NCBI GenBank assembly: GCA_027049035.1
Contig: JALTVI010000107.1
Span: 11,824 to 75,823, forward strand
DNA from: Sulfurovum sp.
Lineage (GTDB): Bacteria > Campylobacterota > Campylobacteria > Campylobacterales > Sulfurovaceae
Direction of reading: 5' to 3'
Length of the DNA: 64,000 nucleotides
Shown: positions 36,385-44,400 of the stretch, in pieces
Layout of the letters: every line of letters starts with the position of its first letter
How positions within the stretch are numbered: position 1 is the first letter of the stretch
Translations under genes and position numbers: made by a program
The notes under the pieces: model-generated
What the model saw: the letters and a program-made list of their open reading frames with translations, nothing else
Told to the model about the DNA's origin: nothing
Databases searched by the model: none

Positions 36385-37641
36385 CTAAAGCTTTCCGTCA
36401 CTTTCTTTTAGTTTTGATTTAATGTCATAGATAACTGTATCGTTGCCGTTTTTCAGGGCTTCAATATCAAGTTCGTCAAACTTGTCGTGTGCCACGGCTA
36501 AGACGATTGCATCGAATTTTCCCTCTGGAGAATAGAGAAGATCCAGGTCATATTCCCTTTTGACCTCTTTGGGATCAGCCCAGGGGTCATACACGACAAC
36601 ATCTGTTCCAAACTCTTGAAGTTCACGGATGACATCGATGACTCTTGAGTTTCTGATATCCGGACAGTTCTCTTTAAAGGTGATGCCAAGTACAAGCACT
36701 TTTGCACCTGCAATCTTGTGTTCTTTCTGGATAAGGAGTTTGAGTACCTGGTTTGCGACGTACATACCCATGTTATCATTTAGTCGACGACCAGCAAGGA
36801 TGATCTCTGGATTGTAGCCTACCTCCTGTGCTTTATGTGTCAGATAGTAGGGATCTACGCCGATACAATGCCCGCCGACAAGTCCCGGACGGAACGGTAG
36901 GAAGTTCCACTTGGTACCGGCAGCTTCGAGTACTGCTTCTGTATCGATGCCGAGTTTGTTGAAGATGATGGCCAGTTCATTGACAAAAGCGATGTTGATG
37001 TCGCGCTGGGAGTTCTCAATGACTTTTGCCGCTTCAGCCACTTTGATGGTAGGTGCCAGGTGGGTACCGGCTGTAATGACGGAAGCATAAAGATCATCGA
37101 CAACCTTGCCTATCTCGGGTGTTGAGCCTGAAGTCACTTTCAGTATCTTGGTGACTGTATGTTCCTTGTCTCCAGGGTTTATTCGTTCCGGAGAGTAACC
37201 ACAGAAAAAATCTTTGTTGAATTTCAGCCTGGAGAACTTTTCAAGTACAGGCACACAGTCCTCTTCCGTTGCACCGGGATAGACTGTTGACTCATAGATG
37301 ACGATGTCACCCTTTTTCAGTACTTTTCCAATGGATTCACTCGCTTTGATAAGCGGTGTCAGGTCCGGACGTTTATGCTCATCGATGGGGGTGGGTACAG
37401 TTACGATGTAGATGTTACAGTCAGCAATATCTTCGAGTTGATTGGTGAACTCCATACCGTTGTCAATCGCTTCATTGACCTGTTCGTCACTAAGCTCCAG
37501 AGTACGGTCGTGTCCGCTTCGAAGCTCATCTATACGCCACTGTGCAATATCAAAACCGACCACTTTGTACTTTTCGCTGAACGCATGTGCTAATGGTAAA
37601 CCTACATATCCGAGGCCGATAACGGCAATCTTGTGACTCAT
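36385..37641 (-). CDS. wbpO: UDP-HexNAc 6-dehydrogenase (WbpO/TviB-type)
   Basis: 418-aa UDP-glucose/GDP-mannose dehydrogenase family enzyme: [16 protein letters not shown] at the N-terminus, [14 protein letters not shown] near 113, the catalytic Cys segment [15 protein letters not shown] near 255 and [19 protein letters not shown] near 316. It should oxidise UDP-GlcNAc or UDP-GalNAc to the uronate. Wbp O/P pairing as in Vi antigen (TviB/TviC) supports UDP-GalNAcA. The second ATG is chosen because AAAGGG lies six bases before it and directly abuts the first. Two nt after galU. Confidence 0.92.
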   Translation of the reverse strand: MSHKIAVIGLGYVGLPLAHAFSEKYKVVGFDIAQWRIDELRSGHDRTLELSDEQVNEAIDNGMEFTNQLEDIADCNIYIVTVPTPIDEHKRPDLTPLIKASESIGKVLKKGDIVIYESTVYPGATEEDCVPVLEKFSRLKFNKDFFCGYSPERINPGDKEHTVTKILKVTSGSTPEIGKVVDDLYASVITAGTHLAPTIKVAEAAKVIENSQRDINIAFVNELAIIFNKLGIDTEAVLEAAGTKWNFLPFRPGLVGGHCIGVDPYYLTHKAQEVGYNPEIILAGRRLNDNMGMYVANQVLKLLIQKEHKIAGAKVLVLGITFKENCPDIRNSRVIDVIRELQEFGTDVVVYDPWADPKEVKREYDLDLLYSPEGKFDAIVLAVAHDKFDELDIEALKNGNDTVIYDIKSKLKESDGKL

Positions 37642-37643
37642 CT

Positions 37644-38543
37644 TCATCCCTTTGATTGATTGTAAAAATAGTTAGTTGCTTCGACAAATCCGTCAACGGA
37701 CCCGCAGTCGAACCGCTTGCCTTTGAATTTGTAGGCGATGACCTTGCCGTTCTTGGCTTGCTCGAGCAGGGCATCGGTAATCTGTATCTCTCCGCCTTTG
37801 CCGGGTTTGGTATTGCGAAGAATGTCGAAGATATCCGGTGTGAGAATATAGCGGCCGATGATGGCCATGTTGGTAGGTGCATCTTTTGGGTCTGGCTTCT
37901 CTACCATGTCCGTGACACGGTAGGTATCGTCACTGTTGTCGACAAGGTTGCCGGCGATAATGCCGTACTTGTGGGTTTGGTTCATGGGCACCTCTTCAAT
38001 AGCGACGACAGAGCATTGGTACTTCTCGAAAACTTCAATCATTTGAGTGAGAATTCCTTTGGAATTCTCTGTTATTGGTGTATTGGTGTATTGGTTATTG
38101 GGAAGTGAAGATTCCGGATTGGGGTCTGGAGTGACGGGTGGGGTGCAGAGGTCGTCGGCAAGGATGACGGCGAAGGGTTCGCTGCCGATGAGTGTTTCTC
38201 CCGTGAGGATGGCATGTCCCAGGCCCTTCATCTCCAACTGTCTGGTGTAGGAGAAGGTACACTTTGTGATCAGGTCACGAATTTCGTTGAGCAGCGGTTC
38301 TTTGGAGGTGCCTTTGATCTGGTGTTCGAGCTCGTAACTGATGTCGAAGTGATCCTCGATGGCGCGTTTGCCCCGTCCGGTGACGATGGCCATGGTGGTA
38401 ATGCCCGCTTCAAGAGCCTCTTCGACACCGTACTGGATGAGCGGTTTGGTCAGTACCGGCAGCATCTCTTTGGGGGTTGCCTTGGTGGCGGGAAGAAAGC
38501 GGGTGCCGTAGCCGGCTGCGGGGAAGAGACACTTCTTGATCAT
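37644..38543 (-). CDS. galU: UTP-glucose-1-phosphate uridylyltransferase GalU
   Basis: 299-aa GalU, first gene of the operon. Motifs: [24 protein letters not shown]-type opening, [24 protein letters not shown] near 123, and [13 protein letters not shown] at the C-terminus. It makes UDP-glucose for the glycan. About 25 residues ([13 protein letters not shown] then NNQYTNTPI, near 133-158) interrupt the sequence between DDLC and the conserved [14 protein letters not shown]; the second half is repeat-encoded and in frame. GGAGGC lies six bases from the ATG and takes part in a fold-back hairpin. Confidence 0.95.
   Translation of the reverse strand: MIKKCLFPAAGYGTRFLPATKATPKEMLPVLTKPLIQYGVEEALEAGITTMAIVTGRGKRAIEDHFDISYELEHQIKGTSKEPLLNEIRDLITKCTFSYTRQLEMKGLGHAILTGETLIGSEPFAVILADDLCTPPVTPDPNPESSLPNNQYTNTPITENSKGILTQMIEVFEKYQCSVVAIEEVPMNQTHKYGIIAGNLVDNSDDTYRVTDMVEKPDPKDAPTNMAIIGRYILTPDIFDILRNTKPGKGGEIQITDALLEQAKNGKVIAYKFKGKRFDCGSVDGFVEATNYFYNQSKG
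38049..38104. repeat. Fold-back hairpin plus 8-bp array in galU
   Basis: GAGAATTCC (38049-38057), loop TTT, GGAATTCTC (38061-38069) is a perfect 9-bp hairpin. Its lower arm encodes conserved G-I-L. It is followed by TTATTGG/TGTATTGG units (38070-38103). In frame. Confidence 0.93.
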
Positions 38544-38547
38544 CGGA

Positions 38548-38592
38548 GCCTCCGTAGGAGACGGTTATTGGTTACTGGTGTATTGGTCATTG
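38548..38592. repeat. Fold-back hairpin plus array in galU leader
   Basis: In the leader RNA GUCUCC, loop UAC, GGAGGC (38562 to 38548) pairs over six positions with one G-U. GGAGGC is the galU ribosome-binding site, so the hairpin could limit galU translation. Away from the gene runs an array of TTATTGG/TTACTGG/TGTATTGG/TCATTGG units to 38592, of the same type as the array inside galU. Confidence 0.85.
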
Positions 38593-38600
38593 GGTGTGAT

Positions 38601-38609
38601 CCCCCCCCC
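38601..38609. repeat. Homopolymer tract of nine C (nine G on the operon strand)
   Basis: Nine consecutive C on the plus strand, hence G9 in the leader transcript of the glycan operon. It lies between the likely -10 box and the galU start. Tracts of this length change length by slippage in Campylobacterota phase-variable loci; here a change would alter leader length, not a reading frame. Confidence 0.9.
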
Positions 38610-38632
38610 ATTTGTCTAGAATTATTGGAGGT

Positions 38633-38638
38633 ATTATA
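38633..38638 (-). promoter_or_regulatory. Likely -10 box of the glycan operon
   Basis: TATAAT on the minus strand, about 90 nt before the galU ATG, in the only sizeable gap before the operon. No good -35 is seen, as is usual in this phylum. Transcription would start near 38626, just before the G9 tract. Confidence 0.55.
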
Positions 38639-38854
38639 GCGAAAAGAGTATTAGCGTTGAGGTGGGGGAGGATTGAGGGGTAAGTACTGAGGTTTAAGGG
38701 AAAGCTTGGGATGCGTGTTTGGAAACAGTTGAGACCATTGAAGAGGTATATCAAAAAATAGAAAGTGTATCCAAATGTAACATGCTTAAATTTATATTAT
38801 CATAAAATAGATAGATTTACTTATATATTAAAATCTGTTTAATATTTGGATTTT

Positions 38855-38860
38855 TATAAT
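38855..38860 (+). promoter_or_regulatory. Likely -10 box of tpsBA
   Basis: TATAAT on the plus strand with a T-rich stretch before it. The start point would fall near 38867, at the 5' edge of the riboswitch, which is the expected geometry. The DNA between 38640 and 38850 is A+T-rich and holds nothing else I can name. Confidence 0.6.
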
Positions 38861-38865
38861 TTGCG

Positions 38866-38948
38866 TTTGAAAGCCAAAACTGCCGTGAGGCGGTGACGGA
38901 AAGCCACGGGTCTGCCGGTGCTTGTGTATGCAGACAGCCGGGTTGCAT
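38866..38948 (+). ncRNA. GEMM-type cyclic dinucleotide riboswitch
   Basis: The leader of tpsB follows the GEMM (c-di-GMP-I) pattern in order: GCCAAAAC; a 6-bp stem with GTGA tetraloop (ACTGCC, GTGA, GGCGGT at 38879-38894); GACGGAAAGCCACGGG (consensus GACGCAAAGCCACGGG); a stem GTCTGC / GCAGAC (38910-38935); and AGCCGGGTTGC (consensus AGCCGGGTTaC). A run of eight T follows the 3' part, 24 nt from the ATG, and could serve as a terminator tail. Whether it senses c-di-GMP or cGAMP cannot be read with certainty; the two conserved C/G positions at GCCAAA and CGGAAAG differ from consensus. Control of a surface exoprotein by c-di-GMP is biologically apt. Confidence 0.85.
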
Positions 38949-38973
38949 CAATTTTTTTTGACAGGAAAAGAGG

Positions 38974-40641
38974 ATGAGACCCGTGTTTTTTTCTCTGCTT
39001 GCAGTTGTGGCACTGCAGGCACTCCCTATTGGAAAAGTATTGACCGATCCGTTGCGTTATGATACGCAGCGCAGAATCTACGAAGCACAGCAGCGTCAAG
39101 CGCAAGATAGCTCGGCAGAAACATATACACCTTTGGCACAGCACCCATTGAAAAAAGCTGACCGCAATGCCACCTGTGTGACGCTGAAGCAGATCGATAC
39201 CAGTGCGATCCGTCTCATTGATAGGCAGAAACTGCAGGCGATTGTTGCACCCCACCTCAACCACTGCAACACGATGGCTGACATTCAGAATCTCATTAGA
39301 AGCATCAACAATCTCTACATCGAGAAAGCATATATCACCTCGATGGCATACCTCAAGCCGCAGGATATCGCTTCCGGAAAACTTGTTATTTCGGCAGTGG
39401 AGGGGAAAATCGAAGATGTAGAGGGGAAAGGAGTAAAGCCCGATCTTGTCTTCTGGGGTGCCAAAGATAAACCCCTGAATCTGCGTGAACTGGAAACAGG
39501 TATCGAGCAGCTCAACCGTCTGGAGTCGAAAACGGTGACGATGGCACTGGAGCCGGGGAGCAAGACCGGTTACTCCAGGGTGCTGCTTGAGGGCAGACAA
39601 AACGGTTTTCCTTTGCATGGATCGCTGGGTGTCAACAACTACGGTACAGAGGCTTCCGGCAGGGTGCAGTTTTCGGGCACACTGTACTGGGAAGACCCTC
39701 TTGGGTGGAACGACATACTTACGCTCAATCTCAACACGACCGACAGGCAGGAGAGCGACAACCGTTCGCTTGGCAGCAGTATCGGCTACGCCATTCCCGT
39801 CGGGCGTGCCTATCTGCAGTTGCGTTACTACCGTTTCGACTACACGCAGATCGTCAATGGCCTGAATAAAGACTACCTCTCCGAAGGGGAAAGCCGCAAT
39901 GTGATGCTGCGTATAGACTACAAACTCTTTCATGGTGCCAACAGCCGCGGGGAGTGTTTTATGGCACTTGAGCGCAAACGCAACGACAACTACCTTGCCG
40001 GTGTCTATCTGGAGAATTCAAGCAGTGTGCTGAGTGTGCTGCAGGCAGGCTATACCCATACGGTAAGCGGGAAAACGTGGCATGGATATGCGACACTCAC
40101 CTACCATAGGGGTGTGCCGTGGTTTGATGCGACCGGCGGTGCTTTTGCAGAGCCTACTTTTGACAAGGCAACGCTTTCGATTCTTTTTTCGCAGGAGTGG
40201 TTCACTGGAACTGACCATCCGGTCTCCTACACTTTCAGCTTTTATGGACAATTGGCGCCAGAGGACATCATTGCAACCGAGCAGATAGGTATAGGCGGCC
40301 CATACAGCGTAAGGGGGTTCAGAAATGAGGAGCAGCTCTCCGGCAATAACGGTTTTTACCTGCGTAACGAATGGTCGGTCACCTATCCGGTTTCAAGCTT
40401 CTTCTTTTCACCTTTTGTATCGTTCGACTACGGAGTGGTGGAGGAGAACGATTACAGTTACGGCGGTCGCATCGCCGGACTTGGCATAGGGTTTCGACTG
40501 CAAGAGAAACAGTGGATGCTCTCTCTGTCTGCCTCAAAGTCTGTGGCAGACTCCAACCATATTGCCTATCGGCCCAATGGGGATATGGTCGTAAAAGATG
40601 ACAAACCCTTTTTGGGATTCGAACTTACCTACCGTTTTTAG
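38974..40641 (+). CDS. Two-partner secretion outer-membrane transporter TpsB (ShlB/FhaC family)
   Basis: 555-aa TpsB that would export the adjacent exoprotein across the outer membrane. A signal peptide covers about residues 1-20. POTRA-type segments follow near 65-190 (ITSMAYLKPQDIASGKLVI, GKIEDVEGKG), then the beta-barrel from about 205 to the terminal F (FLGFELTYRF). The conserved loop L6 motif is present as YSVRGFRNEEQ near 447. ATG with AGGAAAAGAGG just upstream. Nine nt before tpsA, with which it forms an operon under the GEMM element. Confidence 0.94.
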   Translation: MRPVFFSLLAVVALQALPIGKVLTDPLRYDTQRRIYEAQQRQAQDSSAETYTPLAQHPLKKADRNATCVTLKQIDTSAIRLIDRQKLQAIVAPHLNHCNTMADIQNLIRSINNLYIEKAYITSMAYLKPQDIASGKLVISAVEGKIEDVEGKGVKPDLVFWGAKDKPLNLRELETGIEQLNRLESKTVTMALEPGSKTGYSRVLLEGRQNGFPLHGSLGVNNYGTEASGRVQFSGTLYWEDPLGWNDILTLNLNTTDRQESDNRSLGSSIGYAIPVGRAYLQLRYYRFDYTQIVNGLNKDYLSEGESRNVMLRIDYKLFHGANSRGECFMALERKRNDNYLAGVYLENSSSVLSVLQAGYTHTVSGKTWHGYATLTYHRGVPWFDATGGAFAEPTFDKATLSILFSQEWFTGTDHPVSYTFSFYGQLAPEDIIATEQIGIGGPYSVRGFRNEEQLSGNNGFYLRNEWSVTYPVSSFFFSPFVSFDYGVVEENDYSYGGRIAGLGIGFRLQEKQWMLSLSASKSVADSNHIAYRPNGDMVVKDDKPFLGFELTYRF

Positions 40642-40650
40642 GAGCAGAAG

Positions 40651-41433
40651 ATGTTGAAACGATACACCTTTTTTTTCTGGACAGCAGTATGTACAGCAGG
40701 ACCGATTGTGCTTGATCCTGCCGGGCAGAACCGTGCGGGTCACACGATGCTCGACCATGCGGCGAATGGCGTAGATGTGGTCAATATCGCCAGACCCAAT
40801 GCCGATGGTGTCTCCCACAACACCTACATCAAATTCAATGTCCCCACCCAGGGGGTGATTCTCAACAATGCCAGAAGTGAGACCCGCACAGAGCTGGCAG
40901 GGTACATCTACGGAAACGAGAATGTCAAAAACGGTGAGGCAGCGCTGATTCTCAACGAAGTGACCGGAACCAACCGTACGCAGATGAACGGCTATCTTGA
41001 GGTGGCGGGAAAGGCGGCGGATGTGATTGTCGCCAACCCAAACGGCATCAGTGTCAACGGCGGGGGCTTCATCAACATTCCAAAGGCGACACTGACAACA
41101 GGAAAGGTGCATATGGAAGCGGGCCGGCCAGCCTTTGAGGTGCGTCAGGGTGACATCGACATCAACGGCAAAGGGCTTGATGCTTCGACAACCGACAAGC
41201 TGGCACTCTATACCAAGGCACTCAAACTCAATGCGAAACTGCATGCCAAAGATCTGGATGTGGTAACAGGCTCCAACCGTATCGGTTCAAGCGGGGATGT
41301 TACAGTATTGGAGGGGGGTGGGAAGTCCTCAGAGGTGTTCAGTATCGATTCAACGGCACTTGGCGGCATCTATGCCGATACGATCCGCCTAATGGGTACC
41401 CAGAAAGGGGTGGGAGTGAACCTGCCCGGTTAG
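40651..41433 (+). CDS. TpsA exoprotein, secretion-domain fragment ending at in-frame TAG
   Basis: 260-aa N-terminal part of a filamentous-haemagglutinin-type TpsA. A signal peptide (residues about 1-18) is followed by the TPS secretion domain: GHTMLDHAANGVDVVNIARPN, KFNVPTQGVILNN, the NPNGISVNGGGF motif near 130 that is the hallmark of this domain, and the closing GVGVNLPG. AGGAG stands six bases from the ATG. The frame stops at TAG (41431-41433) and continues open immediately after, so this is the front of one long gene interrupted by a nonsense codon. As it stands it would make a secreted short TPS domain. Confidence 0.9.
   Translation: MLKRYTFFFWTAVCTAGPIVLDPAGQNRAGHTMLDHAANGVDVVNIARPNADGVSHNTYIKFNVPTQGVILNNARSETRTELAGYIYGNENVKNGEAALILNEVTGTNRTQMNGYLEVAGKAADVIVANPNGISVNGGGFINIPKATLTTGKVHMEAGRPAFEVRQGDIDINGKGLDASTTDKLALYTKALKLNAKLHAKDLDVVTGSNRIGSSGDVTVLEGGGKSSEVFSIDSTALGGIYADTIRLMGTQKGVGVNLPG
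41431..41433 (+). other. In-frame amber codon splitting tpsA
   Basis: The codon order around the stop is N-L-P-G-TAG-I-L-V-Q-D. Both flanks are in one frame and join naturally as a TpsA protein. One base change would restore a sense codon. No ribosome-binding site is placed for restart at the following TTG. Confidence 0.9.
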
Positions 41434-41436
41434 ATA

Positions 41437-44400
41437 TTGGTACAGGATCGTCTGCAGCTAAGCAGTGACGGGAAGATTGTTGTGGGCAAGGCCGTAAGTG
41501 GCGGTACGGTGGATATTGAAAGCCGCCACAATTCGGTAGAAATAGAGGGTGGCATATACGGTACCGAAGTGGCACTCTCTGCTGCAAAAGAGCTCCATAA
41601 CAGGGGGAACATAGGTGCAAATAGAGATATATCGGTATCAGCTGAGCAGATCAAAAATGATGGAATAGTCGCTTCCGGGGTTGACGAAAGTTTTACGGTA
41701 AACGGACCTGGAACAACAGGGCTGAAAGCAGAGAAGCTTCTTGAAAACAGCGGAACACTTTTTGCATCATATACGATGGATATAGATGCAGAACAGATGG
41801 TCAATGACGGGGCTGTCGCTTCAAGAGGGTCGATGCGGTTGTCGGGAGAGACGCTTCTGAACAGGCAAACTCTTTATTCGGAAGAGTCTATGTCACTGCA
41901 GTTGCGGAGACTGCTGAAAAACTTCAGTGAGATCTATTCGGGAGGTGACCTGTCCATTGGATCGGAGGTACAGCCTGTTGGACGACTGGAAAATAGTACC
42001 GGTTCGATTGTTTCTGAAGGAGCGATGTCGCTGGTAGCATCGGAAATACTGAATGAGGGTGAGACGCAGATAGATTACGATGTTTTTTATCAGAATCTGA
42101 TTACAGGCACTCTGATGAGTCGTGCTGAAAAACAGCGATGGATACGCTACAGGGCGGGGTACCGTGAATTTGGAGATGAAGATTTCTCCGGCGTAAACAG
42201 TGTGCTTCGTGCGTACGGCTTACTTGGGAAGGTTGTGGCGGTGTATGGCAGTGCCCCGCATCGTGAAGGCAGTTCCGGCATCGGGGATGATGACGAGTCG
42301 CATGCCGTAGCATGGACAGAGTTCAAAACCATTGTAGAGGATCGTTCCACTACAGTTCCCGCACTTATTTCAAGCGGTAAAACGATGTCTGTGAAGGCAG
42401 AATATCTGAGAAACAAAGATGCGACTATTGCCGCGGCGGAAAACTTCTATTTGGATGTTGATACCGTGGACAACACGCCTACAGGCGAAGAGGTCAATCT
42501 CTATCGGACCGTTAATACCGTAGCGTGGTACTTTATCGATAATGACTGGGATACCGATGACGATACGGCACTGGGTATCTACTATCGAGAGGTAAACGCA
42601 GGGAGACAGCATGTCGGGGGAACCTCAAAGATCCTTGCAGGCGGTACGATTATCGGTACGGGAAATATTCTGAATAATGGTTCATCTTCAGGAAGTATTA
42701 TCGACACTTCGCTGGCTTCTTTTGGAAATGGAGGTCTGCAAAGTGGCAGGGATGACTTTGAAATAACGCTGCCTCAGGGAAGCAATGGCATATTTGTGGT
42801 GAATGCAGATCCGGAGGGGCCTCTCATAGAGACCAATCCGCTCTATACCGACTACAATAATTTTGTCAGTTCGGAGTATATGCTCGCACGGCTTGGCTAT
42901 GACGCCATGGGGCAGACACGGCGCCTTGGAGATGCGCTTTACGAGACGCAGCTGATACGCGACGCGGTGATGGCGCAGACGGGCAGACGGTTTATTGTCG
43001 ATACCGACAGTGACAATACGCAGTATGCCACACTGATGGAGAACGGTGTACGCTACGCCAAAAAGTACGGTTTGAAAGTGGGTGAACACCTGGATGACGA
43101 AGCGCGTGAAAATCTTGAAGAGGATATGGTGTGGCTTGAAGAGCGTACCGTGGAGGGCCAGAAGGTATTGGTACCGGTACTTTACCTTGCGAGTAACAGA
43201 AAAAGGGATGCGGGTGGTGCATTGATCGCTGGACAGACGGTGGCACTCTCTCTGGAGGGAACGCTGCAGAACAGTGGCAGGGTTTCAGCAGAGCAGGATG
43301 TCTATCTCTCTGCCGACCGTGCGGTGAACGATCATGGCACTATCGCTTCAGGCGGAGCGGTCGATATCGATACAAGGGGTGACATAGAAAACCTTTCCGG
43401 AACTATCCAAGGCCGTGATGTTATGTTGAGAAGCCGGGAGGGGAGTATTGTCAACAGAACGCTTCATCGTGATGCCGGATCAGATGCTTACGCTTTTACT
43501 GTCGTCGATATACCCGCGAGTATTACGGCCCAAAACGGTCTGCTTCTGATGGAGGCGGCAAAGGATATCGAAGTCACTGCAGCATCCATTGAAGGGAAAA
43601 CGGCGGCAGTACTTCAGGCGGGCGGAGTTATTGATGTCAGGAGTATAGCGCGCAATGAAGATTTTCTGATAGTGCATGAGAATGGTTACACTCAGCAGAA
43701 GCATCGTACATATGCAACAAGTATGCTGCATTCCGATGGACTGCTCCAGCTTGGAGCTGCAAATAATATAACCCTGGAGGCGGCAGATTTGAAAGCGGAG
43801 CGTACAGTGATTGCTGCGGGGAACAGCGTTGATGTTACATCTGTTGTGGAAAGCAACTACCGGCTGGAGCACAATGAGAACATCGACCTGCTTGAAAGCA
43901 ACAGTGCAACCGATATGCAGCTGCGGCAGCATGTTGTGGGCACCTCCATCGATGCATCCAATATTTATATTGACAGTACCAAAGGGGTTTCGCTTGAGTC
44001 GGTAATGCTGTCGGCCAGAGAGGGGATGCTGATACGTTCAGAGCAGGGCAGGGTCAAGTTTGGTACCAAAGCCTACACGAACGCTTCGATACAGCTGCGT
44101 GAAAGCAGTACCCTGGGTGGGCTGTTCCAGGAGCGCTCATTGCGTGAGCAGAGTGAAACGCTGCTTACCGGTACGACAGCACTGGCACAAAACCATATCG
44201 TCGTCAACGGAAAAAATATCGATATGGAAGCGGCAGCACTCTCTGTACAAAATGGCGCTTTGCTCCTTGAAGCCGAAGAGAATATCGATATACACTTCGG
44301 GCTGGAGCAGTTTGAAACCCGTACTGGGGAAACAAAACGGGGGCTTGCGCTTGGCATAGATGGAGGGAAAATGACCTTTGCCAAAGAGGAGAAGTTCCAA

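Noticed and set aside
38854-39933. 359-codon minus-strand frame over the riboswitch and tpsB
   Set aside because: It runs antisense to TpsB and through the riboswitch; the plus strand has the signal peptide, POTRA and barrel motifs.
40534-41244. 236-codon minus-strand frame over the tpsB/tpsA junction
   Set aside because: It is opposite two well-supported secretion genes and matches no family.
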